Source of the DNA: Eutypella sp. D-1 | Taxonomy: Eukaryota > Ascomycota > Sordariomycetes > Xylariales > Diatrypaceae | Direction of reading: 5' to 3' | Length of the DNA: 64,000 nucleotides | Assembly: GCA_023313575.1 (NCBI GenBank) | Contig: JAJTTP010000004.1 | Coordinates: forward strand, 496,001-560,000 | In this document: positions 13,090 to 25,640 of the stretch, one piece after another | How the letters are laid out: each line of letters opens with the position of its first letter | Numbering within the stretch: position 1 is the stretch's first letter | Notes under the pieces: generated by a model | The model's database searches: none | What the model was told of the DNA's origin: nothing | The model's input: the letters and a program-made list of their open reading frames with translations, nothing else | Translations under genes and position numbers: made by a program

Positions 13090-15912
13090 CTACTTTTGCG
13101 GCGGATATTGATCGTCGCCTTCGTGGTGCAGCGTCACGCTATTAAACTCCTCGAACGGATCCACCGCCGGCGAGTCGGTGCCGGGTGTCGCCAGCTCACT
13201 ATCCAGCGGCACGCCCTTGGGCAAGTTCAACGGTCTCGAACCCGTGATGTCGACACTCTCGCTCTCCTTCACGTTTCTGAAGTTAATGGTGTCAATACCA
13301 CGTCCCTGGTTGGGCACTATCGGGGGCTTCATATGTCGGATGAGAGCCCACTGTGTCGACCTGAAAAATGGGTGCGCCTTGATGTCCGACGCCCCCGCCC
13401 GAGCTCCCAGACGCCTAGTCTCGTCCTTGATGAGTAGTTTCCTAATAAGGGATTTACATAAACTCGACTCGGTTAGCTAGAGATAGGGTAGAACGAGGGT
13501 GACTCGACACTTACTTGGAGATCTGAGGGGCGCCAGAATGTTCAGGGAATGGGATTTCCTCCCTGAGAATGTTGGCGAATGTCGCATTGCGGTTCTTGCC
13601 CTTGAAAGGCGTCGTGCCGTACAACATCTCGTATATCAGGATCCCCAAAGTCCACCAATCCACAGCGCTAGTGTGGCCGCTGCCTTTGATAACTTCTGGC
13701 GCAATATATTCCTCCGTCCCCACAAACGAATTCGTTCGGAAATTGGCTATACACGATTTCGTATCGATCGTTGGCAGGGACGCGGTACTTGCGCCGTTCT
13801 TACCCATGATCATCGTAGGCTTTCCACCGGGGTCGGATTGCTTGGACAGGTCGAAGTCAGACAACATTATATGCCCGGACTGATGAAGTAGGATATCTAG
13901 CGACAGGTCAGAACAGGTCATCAGCTGGGCGCAGCACCGTCAGGACTCACTCTCTGGTTTCAAGTCCCGGTAAATAAACCCCATGAGATGCAAGTATTCC
14001 AGAGCGGCCGTAACTTCAGCAGCGTAGAATCGAGCGTCGTCTTCCGAAATACATTTCCCGGGACGCGTTTGTAAGGCGCGGAAGAACTCGCCGCCGCTGC
14101 AATATTCCATGCATAGATAAAGGTGGTCTTCCGACTGGAAGGAATGGTAGAGGGTAACGATGAAAGGATGATTGCTGGTCGCAAGGATCTCTTGTTCCGC
14201 TAACGCTCGTTTAATCTTGTTCCGCTTAATCATCTCCTTCTTGCTCAAGACTAGTAGTTCTGTCAGTGCCATACAACGTCAAGGAAGAAGATGCGCCGCT
14301 CACCCTTCATTGCATAGAGCCTCGAGCTCTTCTTCTCTCTGACTAGGTAGACTTTACCGACGTCTCCTTTCCCGATCAGCTTGATCTTGTCGAAACTCGC
14401 AGGGCCGACCTCCACGTTGCGGACTTTGATAGAGTTAGAGCTATAAGTTCTTCTGAAGTCCAGCAAGCTATTCCGGCCAGGCGAAGGCAGGGCCCCTAAG
14501 CCATCCTGTTCGGGTACGGAGAGGGTGCGGCCACCGGCCATCGCAGTCTTATTCTCGACAAATTCTAAGCCAGAGGAATTAGGATCCTGAACGAGGGGCT
14601 CTTTGCCTAGCTCGGCGGTGGCGGGTCTCTCGTCGCCCCCCTTCTCTGAATTGAAGAGGCCCTGTGCGTTGGGGGCGCTCGCGACCCTCCGTAATTTCCT
14701 GGCCAGCTCCTCCTTGGTCTGGCTGGTCACCTGCTCTTGGGCGCCATCGGCAGGATGGATTTTCAAGCTGGGGGTGTCGGGGGGACTCGGGGGGACAGAA
14801 CCTTCATTGTGATGACGGAGATGAGGCAGGCCCTGATGGGCAAAATAGGGATTCGCGTGGGCGGTGGGGCTCAGAGCCTCGTCGAGGGGGTTTCCTTCGC
14901 TGGCGGTGGTGGTGGACCTAAGCCGTCCTACGCTGGTGAAGAATTTCCTGGATTGGCGAAAGGCGGATTTGTTATCTGACTTGAGGTTATTCAAGCTTTT
15001 CTCATTGTGGTCCTTGTGATGGTGGTCCTTTTCACTGTTGGAGGAGTTTATGCGGAAGAAGTTCTTCAGCTTCTGGTTGAAATGACTGCCGGTGTTCATG
15101 CCGTTGGTATTGTTGGAGGGGGACTTAATAGGCATGATGGCACTGCTGCTACCTTCGTCCTTGTTGTCCTTGGCCTTGGGAGCAGGGGTGGTGGAGGTCG
15201 TGTTAGTTGGGTTAGTCGGGGTAGGATAGGACGAGGACGAGGTCGGGGTTGGTCGTTGATCGTCGGTGTTTTTGCTCTGTTTCGAGTCACTTGTTTGATG
15301 CCATGATGCCAATCGCTGTCTGATGCGAAAATGGGAAGTTCGTCGGGTCGAAGACAACAACGAAGACGATGGGGATGGGTTATTTTGGGATTGTTGTAAG
15401 GGGTCAGGGTCAGGAACAGAAAGTTGTTGATGATCTGGATGTACTGGTTGTACTGGTTGTTGTCCTGGATTATCTGGATTATCTGAATTATCTGGATGTC
15501 CTGGTTGATAATGCTGATAATGCTGATCATCAAAAGCGGATGATGGAGCGGATAATGGATCGGGTGATGATGATGTTGATGGGTCAGAGGGGTCGGGATT
15601 AACTCTTGGGTCACTTGGGTTACTTGGATTGCTTGGTTCAAGGACAATTGGAGGAGAGTTAATAGCGGATCCCATGTCGACGGCGGCGGGTGTTTGGTCT
15701 ACTTGGTCTGTTTGGTCGGTTTGGCCTGTTTGGGCTGCCTGGTCTGCTGGGTCTGACGGTTGGTGCTGATGCTCCTCCTCCTGCTGGTGCTGGTTCTGCT
15801 GGTTCTGGTGCAGCTGCCCCTGTTGTGGCCCCTGTTGCTGCCCCTGTTTGTCCTCTTCCTCTTCCTGCTGCTGCTGCTGATTGTGCTGCTGTACCTGCTG
15901 TTGCTGATCCAT
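13090..15912 (-). CDS. nrc-2: AGC serine/threonine kinase, NRC-2/Fpk1 flippase-kinase homologue
   Basis: Protein kinase of the fungal Fpk1/Kin82/NRC-2 group. Known members phosphorylate type 4 P-type ATPases that move phospholipids, and in Neurospora NRC-2 affects conidiation and polarity. Exons on the minus strand are 15912-14304, 14250-13951, 13896-13515 and 13462-13090, with introns of 53, 54 and 52 nt, giving 887 residues. The N-terminal 500 residues are low complexity (poly-Q, then DQ-, NPSNPSDP- and DNPDN-type repeats). The catalytic domain starts near residue 505 with [11 protein letters not shown] and AMK (Lys536). The spliced product restores [16 protein letters not shown] (DFD instead of DFG), [12 protein letters not shown] and [17 protein letters not shown]. 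The tail has [10 protein letters not shown], an AGC hydrophobic-type end. Family assignment is firm. Confidence 0.93.
15442..15760. repeat. coding minisatellites in the kinase N-terminal region
   Basis: Runs of 9-mer and 12-mer units (for example TTATCTGGA variants at about 15465-15505, GTACTGGTT units near 15440, and GGTCTGTTT-like units at 15690-15760) encode DNP-, NPS- and TDQ-type peptide repeats in the disordered N-terminus of the kinase gene. All units are multiples of three, so copy changes keep the frame. Confidence 0.75.
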
Positions 15913-18864
15913 TGTGGCTCGGGTTTACGAGGTGCGGCGTCGGCGTCAAGTCTACCAAACAAGTTAGGTCTTTGCCAGGCCTGCCAGGGTTGTTTATAGT
16001 GTCCGGGTGTCTGGGCGCCTCTGTGTTCCCTGTGTCCTCCCTCTCTGCGGGGTGGGGGGGGAGAGAGAGAGAGAGAGCGGGATAAACAACCTTGAAGAAG
16101 CAAACAAGTCTAACCACAAGTATTCTAGTAGTTAGTACGAAGAGTAGCGCCCAGGCAGTACTGAAATAAATAGCCTTGGACTTTCGTACTGAACTTCTTC
16201 TTTCTTGTCTTCCAGTCAGCGAAGCGAAAGTTATTCAAACCTAATAACATTCACAGTGCCACCGACCACCAAACAAAACCACCACAGAACGAAGACCCCG
16301 AGGCGAGGCGAGGCGAACTCTTATCTGGCCTACCGAGCCTACTAAGCCTGGACTCTTTTAGGGCCGGTGGGCTTAGCTGATTCGGGTTGTTTAGTTCTGG
16401 TAGCCTTTCCCCCAAAAGCCCCCAAAAGCCCCAAAAAAGCAACCGTCTAAGCAGGGGGGGGGAGGGGGGATGAGGAACCCGTGGACAGGGGGAATGAATG
16501 AATGGAGAATAATAATGGGATAACTGACTGTCAGATTCTATTCTGGTTGGCTCCAGGTGACTCTCTGAGTGGATGCCAGGCTGCTGGAGGTCAGGTGTTC
16601 GTATGTACAGCTGAGTACGAATATATTAAATGTAGTTACACATACAAAACGAATAAGTCCTGTTATTACGGTTTTATGTTTTTTTTTTTGTTTCGATTCG
16701 GTTGGTGATAGCCGGTAGTGATGGTTGTGGTGGTAGTGGTGGCTGAGTTGACAGGTGGAATCTTTGAAAGAGATTTTTATTATTATTAAAGTTTAAGGTA
16801 CCTAAGTAGGCTCCAAACCTTGGAAGGTTCAATGTTAGTTGATCGGGCTCCCGGGTTTGAGGTTCAATTCCCGTCTGCTTAGAAATCTCCAAGAAACTGA
16901 CGATTACTTAGAGTACACATGTATCTACCTAGGTAGTTACGTTACGTTGTCCTGCCCCCTTTGACTATCAGGTCCAAGACTTCCGGTTCGTACTTAGAGA
17001 CAGATAGGTAGGTAGGCATAATGTATACATAACACATTACATTATGCGCAATCCAGGCAATACCGAGCGCCTGCAGTTCCAAGCCAACAAGCTTCCATAT
17101 GTACTTACAAGTTATGCCCCGGCTCCGGAGTAGCTAGATCAAGTGCTAATTATGGTTTTAAAACTAGGGCCTCACTTAAGGAAAGTGCAGGGATGAGAGA
17201 GCTTGTACTTCTTTGCCTGTAAGAGGGAATTCTGAGAGAGAGTCAAGAGTGGGGAGGGGCTTTATCGGTGTTTTCAAAGTACCGTACCGCGCTTAACGAT
17301 GCTCACAATTTATTTAGCCACTATTGAAACAAACGTCTCACTACCTAAGTACATACATCATCATACCCAAGGGAAGAAGGTTATGCTTATGCTACCTATG
17401 TCATGCTACCTTAAAACGTTCAAAAGTTATATATCATTTGGAGTAGGAAACAAAGGACTACCACTAGGTCAAGACAGCGTGCTATATATGAGGAAGATAC
17501 CTAAGCCTAAGTACGTACTTCAGGTTCCTTTAGGCCTGACCGAAATACCTATTTAGCTCAAGGTTCGGGTGCCAGTTCCTTTAAAAGGGGTCGATCCTAT
17601 TGATGCGAGTATGCATTTTAGCTACTTAGGTAACTACTAAGTGGTGGTCTTAAAAAGGACATACATGGCAATTTCTACCTATATGCATTCGTAATCGATC
17701 CGCCTCCGCGCATTTATAAGCCAGGGATTCCCGTACCTGCTTAGTCTGATAGTACGAGCACAGCACCCCCCGGAAACAAGCTTTTCTCCCAGAACTCCCT
17801 AAAAGCCGTATAATGTATATGTCGCCTTAACACACATGGACCTACCTACTTCCTAACCAGGTAGGTACTATTTATGTCCACACTTTTACCATACCTAGGT
17901 ATGTATGCACAGACAGACCAGACTTAGACTTGCAGGTTACGATATATAAGTGGACGGGTTCCGAGATTTTTTATATCATGCGTACTCAGCAAGTGCATAG
18001 GTATATGTAGAACACTATGGATGGTACCGGAGTCAAAGGACTTCTAAAACATTTTGTTCCGCCCATATGTATATATGTATGTATACAAATTACGTGGCCC
18101 CATGTGGCTTGGAGGTGATCTCCCTCCCCCCCTTCTTCCCGGCCTTTATATGCATACCGGGACCTTACTAACGGGCGGGCGCTTTATTTCTACATACAAG
18201 GAAGTTAGGGAGGGCATCATCCAACCTCCCATAGAAAAAGAGGCAACTAACTCTGTTGAGGGCTAGTTATGGACTGCTCCCCAGGTTCATATAATTATGG
18301 TGCCATCCATACCTTAAGTAGAGCAACTAGGCCATGTAGCCGCCGTTTATGCCCACGTGGTCTTGGCTCCTCTATTATGCGTGCGGTGCAACTGCAACGG
18401 GGGGTAAAATGGCAAATGAATCATCTAGCTCACGACATGCATGCTATCTCGTATACGCGACCATGGCAATGGAGAAGGCCATTTTCAGACAAGTCATTAG
18501 GGCGATGAAACAACATGCAAGTCCCAGACAACATTTGTGTTGCTGGATATTATGATAGAACTTGAAAGAAATATGATGTAGCTAGCACCGCTAACTCCTG
18601 ATGTAATAAAGTAATCGAGCAGCAAGCACTCTGTGTCCCCGAGATGACTTTGCTGATCAAGTTGAAATATATGAGTTATGATGGGGCGAAAGGTTCGTGG
18701 ACAAGCGCAGATGTTAGGTATAGCAGCGCCCCGCGTAGTGTAGTTGGAGTGTAGTGTAGCTATGAGCGTAGTAGCAACCACTATTCCGCCGCCGCCGCCG
18801 TGCATACCGAATTATGTTGAGTTGTGTTGTGCTGTGTTAGATGTGTGCAGGCAGTGCTAGCTAG
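15913..18864. other. 3-kb stretch without a recognised gene
   Basis: The left part is the promoter and leader side of the kinase gene and includes a (GA)n run at about 16061-16078. Two ACCTAGGT palindromes lie at 16927 and 17893. TACCTA/TAGGTA motifs are frequent. No gene is recognised. Confidence 0.5.
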
Positions 18865-19525
18865 CTAGTATGCATAAACGCCCAGCGTCTGCATCATATA
18901 CTCCTCCTCATCGGGAGCGTCCTCGTCCCTCTGGATGAGCAGGCGGCGGAGCTTCCGCTTGCGCTCGCGCATGCGTTGCTCGTCCTCCGGCCGCTGATCC
19001 CGCACCGACGGCGTCACCTGCACGCCGTCTTTGAACAGGTACGCCGGGAGCTCCGAGTCGCTCTTCTTCCTGTTCACATCTCCAGTCCCGTTCTGCGCCT
19101 CCGGCCTCGACCCCAATGCCGACCCGATGATCCCCTCGTTCTGCACGCCATCGCCGACATGCCATGCGAACGGGCGGAGATGCGTCCTCTCGAAGTGCGC
19201 CTCAAAGGCGGCGGCGCCACCATCATCGTCATCGTCGTCGTCGTTATTTTTATCCGCGGCGAACACCTCAGGCGGCGTGCGGCGCGCGCACTTGCCCCAA
19301 CGACAGACTAGCGCGTTGTTGTCGGCGTCGCCTTCGCCGCCGTGGACAAGGTAGACGTGGCGGCGGAGGGTAGCCAGGTTCTGGAGCTCCGCGGGACACC
19401 GCCTGCCGCCCTCGCCGACCCACTCGCACAGGAACCGCGTGAACGACGCCTTGCTGCGCAGGTACTGCTCGCGGGCCGAGCGCTCGGACGGGCGCGGCGG
19501 CCGCCCACGCCGCCTCTGCTGCTCG

Positions 19526-19564
<39 letters not shown>

Positions 19565-20295
19565 CTCTTCCTGAGCCGCGCTTCGCTGTTTTCCGGCAGG
19601 GGCGGTCGGCCCGGCCCCGCCCGCCGCAGCGGCGGCGGCGGCGGCGGCGTCGCGTCCACGTCCACGTCCACGTACGACATCCCGGGCTTCCAGCCCTTGG
19701 GCCTGCCGCGCGGTCGCTGGCTATCCGACTTCGGCAACCCGGGCGTTGCCGTTGCCTTTGTCGGCGGGGTGGTCGCGACGCGCTGGTCGCGGGCCGAGGC
19801 TGCGGTGGTGGTGCTAGTTGGTGGTGGTCTTTTCATCTTGGCGCCCGTCGTCGTCGTCGTCGTCGACGACGGGAAGTGTGCTGTTGGCATTGATGATGAT
19901 GATGACGACGGTGATTGTTTGATAAGTACAGCTAACCGATTTCCAGATGGCATCTGCGGGGTATGTGGTGGGATTTCCGCGAAGCTCTGACCCTTGCTGT
20001 TGTTGTTGTTGCTGCTGCTGCTGCTGCTGCTATTGCTTTTTAGGGCGGGGGTAGTGGTTACAGCGGCTGCCTGCCGCGCGCCGCCCTGCTGATGCATCGC
20101 AGCAGCCATCGATGTCGCAGGTGGCCTGCCAGGCCCGACGATGTCCGAGACGACTTTAGGAAGAGGCGTGCTGGCGTTCGACCCTTCCCAGGACTGGCTG
20201 CCGCCGGCGGACGAGACCTCGGCGTCCGCTTTACCCGCCCACCAACCCCCGATGCCGCCGCCGCCACCGCCCATCGCCACGTCGTTGCCAGCCAT
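18865..20295 (-). CDS. AT-hook protein with two CCHH zinc-finger-like clusters
   Basis: Single-exon protein of 476 residues, probably nuclear and DNA-binding. GRP-type AT-hook cores stand at about residues 54-57 (GPGRPP), 193-199 (PRGRPKG), 227-231 (GPGRPP) and 262-267 (RRGRPP). They are followed by two Cys2His2-like clusters: C290-x9-C300-x12-H313-x4-H318 and C331-x4-C336-x30-H367-x4-H372. The second is stretched by an aspartate run. Low-complexity tracts separate them: serine then asparagine near 88-99, T-rich 144-163, proline 216-221 and 13 glutamines from 244. No membrane segment or signal peptide is seen. AT-hooks bind the minor groove of AT-rich DNA, so a role in chromatin or transcription is inferred. 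I do not recognise an orthologue by name. Confidence 0.8.
19518..19566. repeat. CTG/CAG trinucleotide tract
   Basis: A run of CTG and TTG triplets read on the minus strand as the poly-glutamine segment of the AT-hook gene. A second tract of the same kind lies at about 20000-20033 and encodes the asparagine/serine run. Confidence 0.85.
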
Positions 20296-21812
20296 GACAC
20301 GCGCAAAAGCTATAAGGAAGCGCGCGGGAAGTTCAACCGGTCCTTTGCTTCCCTCCCGAGAACTGCGCTGCTGCTGCAGGCCCTGGCGCTTGGTTTATTC
20401 CTGTCCCCTAGGTATGCCTTCTTAATTGTGCCCCCCTATTTAAACTAGGTGCCGATAGCTTTTAGGTAGGCAGGGGGGATAATGGGACTTGCAGTAGTCT
20501 GTTTACCTAGGCATACACTCGTGGTCTCGCGTCTAAGGTTTCATCCGAACCTCGCAAGTCGACTTTATTACCAGGATATCTAAGCTGGCGCTGACAGTAT
20601 TATATGTTTATATCGTTTGTAGCTTTTTGTAAATTAAATAACATAATACCAAAGACGTTATTTTCATATGAATGTAAACTGAGAAGGTGGATTTGAATTA
20701 ATAAATTTAATTAGTTAATTACTTAACTCTTTAAAACCATTAACCAACTACATGCCTATGTACTTAAATCCGAAATATAGTATTACTTACCTAAGTACAT
20801 ATATTAAATAGGGTACGGGAAACCTAGCGAGATAGAGGTCGAACTCAAAGCCCAGATACTTCGCTAGAGGGCCCGCGCGTGGTCTCCTAGAGGGGCACAG
20901 CGCTATGCGGATCCACTCTTCCAGCGACCAAATGTGGGTCTATCAGGAACGCCGAACCCCTGGCTTTGTCATCATCCATCTTCCAGAAAAAGTTTATCAT
21001 CCAACATTGGCTATTGCAAGTTTACCATGTGCCCTCCACCTATAGACAGAGGGTAAGGACGGGGTGGTCTTTTACGTCTTCCTACCAGACTGCCTCCTCC
21101 TCCCTTCGCGTCGCTCGGGAGCAGCAGCGCCTTGGCGTTTACTTACCTAAGGTAGGTTTATTCTGTGTTGTATGAATAGCATAATAAGGAGTAGGCTGCC
21201 TATCAGGACGCTAGTCCCCTCTCTTCGACGTTGGTACTGGCTTAATGACGACATCTACCTTTGTAAACCCGCCATTAGGCCCCGAGGGGGATTCGCATAC
21301 ACATATAACTCGCGCATCATATATTGCAACCTCCTGTATGCAAGTCGCTTTGCTCATCCGGTAGGTAGGCAGGCAGGCAGACCATAGTTATATTTATAAT
21401 CGATCGGAGCAGTGGCAGGCGTGGCAGGCACGCCATCCCGGTAAGATCTTGACGTTATCGTGCGGAGGTGCGGGTCAAGACCCAATGAGCTACGAGGTCC
21501 GTGGTTCCATGACTTGGTGGTGGTCTCTCGGGACATCTTTTAGGAGGAGAATCTGATTATAAAGCTTTCCCCGGGCCGTTCGGGGGGCATGGTGGGGAAT
21601 CGGGGAATTCCATGGTGTTAAATACGATTTTAGTAGATTGAAGGAATGGGGATATAAAAGTATATATAAACTTAGGAAATTTCTCACAAGAACTGAACTT
21701 AATTTGTCTTCTGCTAAGTAACAACAGCATAACTGATATGCTTTAATATTGCAAAGTGAAGCCATACACCACCGTATCTCTCGAACTTCTACCTGACTAG
21801 GTCCCCGCAGCA
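20296..21812. other. divergent intergenic space, 1.5 kb
   Basis: Shared upstream region of the AT-hook gene (leftward) and the SDR gene (rightward). A markedly AT-rich block spans about 20580-20820 with TTAATTAA-like runs. No coding signal is seen. Confidence 0.5.
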
Positions 21813-22904
21813 ATGGCCTCAACTTCCTCCAAGTTCTTCGCCGTCATCGCCGGCGCCGGTCCCGGCACAGGTCCGTTTCTTCCCCCCCCTCGAGGTTATC
21901 TTAACTTCCCCCCTTTCCCCTCCCCCAATTTTCACCACCCTTAACTCTAGCAACTCTCCCGCTAATAGTCAGCCAGGCCGAGCGACCGCAGTGCGCTTCT
22001 CCAAGGCGTACCCGGTAGTGCTGCTAGCGCGACAGCCGGCATCGTACGAGGGCGCGGTGGCGGAGATCAACAACGACGGGAAGAGCCAGAGGGCAGTGGG
22101 CGTGAGCGCCGACGCCTCGGACCCGGGATCGCTGAACACGGCCTTCGAGACCATCGCGCGCGAGTTCCCGGCCGCTGACGGCTGGCGCCTCGCCGCCGCC
22201 ATCTACAACGTCGGAGGCGGCTTCGGGCGCGGGCCTTTCCTCGACGTCAGCGTCGACGCCCTCGATGCTAGTCTTGCTGCGAATGCGTATGTGCGGGCCC
22301 TTGCGGAGCCTCTCTTCCTAACCCTCTCTTCCTTCCTCCCGCCCACAGCTTTCTTTTCAACTGCCTGCTACTACTCCCTAGGCTAACGCACACGCACAAC
22401 ATAGACGGGGCTTCTTCAACTTCGCGCAAAAGACAATCCCACTACTTCTAGAGACGGCATCCTCCTCCTCGCAGCACCCACCGACGCTGATTGCGACGGG
22501 GGCGACGGCGTCGGTGCGGGGGTCCGCGAATTTCGGCCCCTTCGCAGCGGGCATGTTCGCGCGGCGGGCGCTGGCGCAGTCGCTGGCGCGCGAGTTCGGG
22601 CCCCGCGGCGTCCACGTCGCCCATGCCATCATCGACGGCGTCATCGATATCCCCCGCACTCGCATCCCCGCCTTCGCCGGCGTTAATGGCGGCGCTGAGG
22701 ACGGACGTATTAGTGCTGATGCCGTAGGTCCCCCCCCCCCCTCGGGCTTTGCTACAACCAACCTCTTCGATCGAAGCAGCTAGTGACTAACAAATCTTTT
22801 TTTTTTTTTTTCAGATCGCGGAGAGCTACTGGCACCTGCACACGCAGCATCGCTCGGCGTTCACGCAGGAGATCGACATCAGACCCTACGTGGAGAAGTT
22901 CTAA
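21813..22904 (+). CDS. short-chain dehydrogenase/reductase-fold protein, atypical active site
   Basis: Rossmann-fold SDR of 258 residues in four exons: 21813-21870, 21977-22286, 22405-22723 and 22815-22904 (introns 106, 118 and 91 nt, phases checked). The first junction restores the nucleotide-binding loop GAGPGTGRATAVRFSK, so NAD(P) binding is likely. The segment around VRGSANFGPFAAGMFARRA aligns by eye with the SDR YxxxK helix, but the Tyr position is Phe and the Lys position is Met. The Phe is familiar from a bacterial SDR subgroup, but those usually keep the Lys. The C-terminus is rich in His and ends in EKF. Loss of both residues argues against ordinary dehydrogenase chemistry. The substrate is unknown. 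The start ATG was chosen because it gives the glycine loop at residues 14-20, as usual. Confidence 0.85.
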
Positions 22905-23673
22905 GAAAAAGGGGTATGTTGGCGCATGAGCTGAGCTGTACAAAGTAGCAAGTCTAGCTTGGTGGGCGGTGCAGTATACCCCGGGATACCGTTGCCCGTT
23001 TTCACTGTAGCTGCGAGTTCGGCCGTGGGGCCATCTACTTATTCTACTTCCTATCACAAGCGGACGTGTACGTGTTAGGGGAAGGGGAAGGGCTAGTCGG
23101 GGGTTGATAAGAGGAGTGCGTCTAATGCTTCGCTATACACGTTATATGCTATATGGGAAATTGTGTACTGGTACTGGTAGCCAGGCCGGCCGGTTCTACC
23201 TTGACACAAGAGATTATAGACGGTCTTGTTATCACCAACGCAGTAGAAAGATCGGCTGAACATTCAGTGGTAGCACGATAGGAATGCAAGGCTCAATAAT
23301 CGCATAAAAATAATATCCCAATGGTACCCCAGGTATCTTGTGATAGCCGCTATGCTTTGCTTTTTGCTACCTAGATAGCTCGGTTCCCAAACCCTCTGAC
23401 CCCCAACTCCGATACCCGATCGCCCGTATTGAAGCCCGGCTCGCGAGGAGGGGCAACAGGTCGATAATGTGTCTGGTATCTTTGTTTTCTCTTTCCAATC
23501 TCGGCATGCCGCTTATGTTTTTTGGTCTCGCAAGTCTCAGAACGACGTAGTAGGACCGACCGCGACCTATATAGATAATTTTCCACCTCGACTTCACCTT
23601 CTGCATTGGCCCCTACACCCCCGGCGCGGAGAGCCAGCGCACGCCGGTCTAGTTGGTTAAGATTTCTAAAACC
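22905..23673. other. convergent intergenic space
   Basis: 3' flanks of the SDR gene and of tma46, which point at each other. Nothing else is recognised. Confidence 0.5.
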
Positions 23674-24786
23674 TCACCCGGCGGCCTCAGCGGCGGCGTT
23701 GGCGGCGGCTAGCCGCTCCTCCTCCTTCTTGTCGCGGATGGCCTGAGTCTCCGCGCGCAGCTTCTCGAGGTTCCAGGCCGCGTCGTCATCGTCGTCGTCG
23801 TCGTCGTCTTCGGAGTCGCCTTCCTCCGTGAACCGCCAGTTGCCACTCTCGAATAGGGCACGACCGGTGGACTCCTTGGCCTGCCGAGCCTGCTCCTCTG
23901 CCGCCTTCTTGTCCAGCCTGTCCTTCTTCCACTTGGCAAACGACTCGGGCGTCACGGGCGTGAGGGTGCCCGTCAGCTTATGTCGCTCTGATTCTAAGAA
24001 ATCTTCGAGGGTGAGGGTCTTCAGTGGCGACTTATCAAGCAGGGCCTTCTCGGCGGCGCGCTGCTCCTTCGTCTTAAGCACGAACCTGTGGGGTGTGTTA
24101 GCGCAGGCGCGGGTTATAAGTAAAAGCCGTGTTCGAAAGTGAACTTACCCTGGTGGCAGAGCGTGCTTGTATTTGCACTTATCGCCTCCGTTTGGACATA
24201 TCCAGAACCAACCATATTTGCCATCCTCGATGGCGCCGATGAAGTACTTGCATACCTTGTCGGTGGTGGTAATCTGGTTTCCCTTCTTGGACAGTACGAC
24301 CTTCCTGAGCTTCTCCTCGTCCCAATCGTCCGAGGTCTCCTGTTTCTTCTTCTCCTTCTCGTCCTCCTCGGCGCGGCCGTCGGTGTAGAGGTTCTTCTTT
24401 TCGGTCTTCCGCTCGAGGGAAAGGTCGTGGGCGAACTTGCACTTCTTGCCCTTCTCGCAGTTCCCCTTCTTGAAGAATATGCAGACGACGGTCTTGGGGT
24501 CGACGCCGAAGGGGACCTTCTGGACCTGTGCGGGCTTGTTGAGCAGGGCGTCGGCTTCCCGCTTGGCCTCCTCGGCGGCCTTCTTCTCCCTCTCGCGCGC
24601 AGCCTTCTCAGCCTGCTTCCTCTTCTCCTCGGCGCTGCCACTGTTGGCGGCGGACGAGGTGATCTGCTTGATTTGTCTTTGCGCAGCACCGCCCTTCTTA
24701 TTCTTCATACCAAAGGTCTTGTCCTCGACTATCTTGGTGACATTGGGCTTCTTCCCCTTGCCCTCATCTTTCTTTTTAGGAGGCAT
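23674..24786 (-). CDS. tma46: CCCH zinc-finger protein Tma46 (DRG-family regulatory protein 1)
   Basis: Ribosome-associated partner of the GTPase Rbg1/DRG1, acting in translation in the cytosol. Exons are 24786-24149 and 24085-23674 with a 63-nt intron, giving 349 residues. The N-terminus is MPPKKK followed by a highly charged Lys/Glu-rich region, probably coiled coil. Two CCCH fingers follow: [19 protein letters not shown] near residues 101-120, then a second starting VCKYF and ending CKYKH near residue 205. Across the intron comes the DFRP segment [14 protein letters not shown] and [15 protein letters not shown], which in this family contacts DRG. An aspartate run precedes the Ala-rich end. 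Family length and order match, so the call is firm. Confidence 0.95.
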
Positions 24787-25640
24787 CTTGATTTAAACGG
24801 GTAGAATTGGGTATTACTACGAGCGTTCGTGGCTTAGTCGGGGTATGGTAGGGGATATGGTAGGGGAGGAGGATTATAACTGTTCTTCGTTATATTCGCC
24901 TTGGCCATCAAAATTTCGTTCGAATCGACTCTTACGACTCTTATAACTCTTATAACACTCTGATAGGCAGGCTTCTTTCACCTATTTAGTGGCGGGTTTA
25001 GGTGTTGGTGGGTTGGCTGAAATAAAGTGACGATTGTTGGTGGGGATGGTTTAGTTCAATTCCGAAGGCCATAGAAATAGAATGGATGTCAGAATTATTT
25101 AGGTACTCCAGGGCTAGTTTTACCAGGTACAATGCTTTTTGAATTAGAAGAGGGTATGACGGTAAGTCACATGACCTCATACTGTGGCTATGCCATTTGG
25201 CCATCAAAAGGTGCTAGCCAAAAGCCGATCCTCCGACCTCCAGCCACACCTAGTGGACCTCGAATAGGTGCCCACTTGCTACTTCCCATATGTATCTTTT
25301 TTACGTACATGGGCAGGTACCTTATCAAGCTCTAACACCTGAACCTGGAAGCTCTCCGGCTATGCTGGCCTCAACTTCTGTAATTCATGCCCTCTGTGAC
25401 TCTATGCGACAACACCTTTTTTCAAGTTCGCGTCCGTTCTTTTGCAATCCCAATTTTCACAATCAACAAGCCATAGTTCTATCAGGTACGCTCTACCCGG
25501 AATTTCATATATATGAGAGAAGTCTTGGCTAATTGACGCTGCTGAATAGGTCTGGTCTGGCTGGACTTAGGTTCCGCGAGAGCTGCCATACCCATACAAC
25601 ATCACACCTGTGACCTAACAACCCCCGATCCGAGTCCACC
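24787..25640. other. divergent promoter region between tma46 and ost4
   Basis: 854 bases between two divergent genes for protein-synthesis-linked functions. TCTTATAACT-type direct repeats occur near 24930-24960. No other coding signal is seen. Confidence 0.5.

Noticed and set aside
13210..13232. GGTTCGAGACC on the minus strand, a perfect tRNA B-box
   Set aside because: Lies inside the last exon of the NRC-2 kinase; no tRNA fold around it.
16800..16880. B-box-like GGTTCAATTCC with a weak A-box, possible tRNA
   Set aside because: The T-arm stem does not pair and no acceptor stem can be formed.
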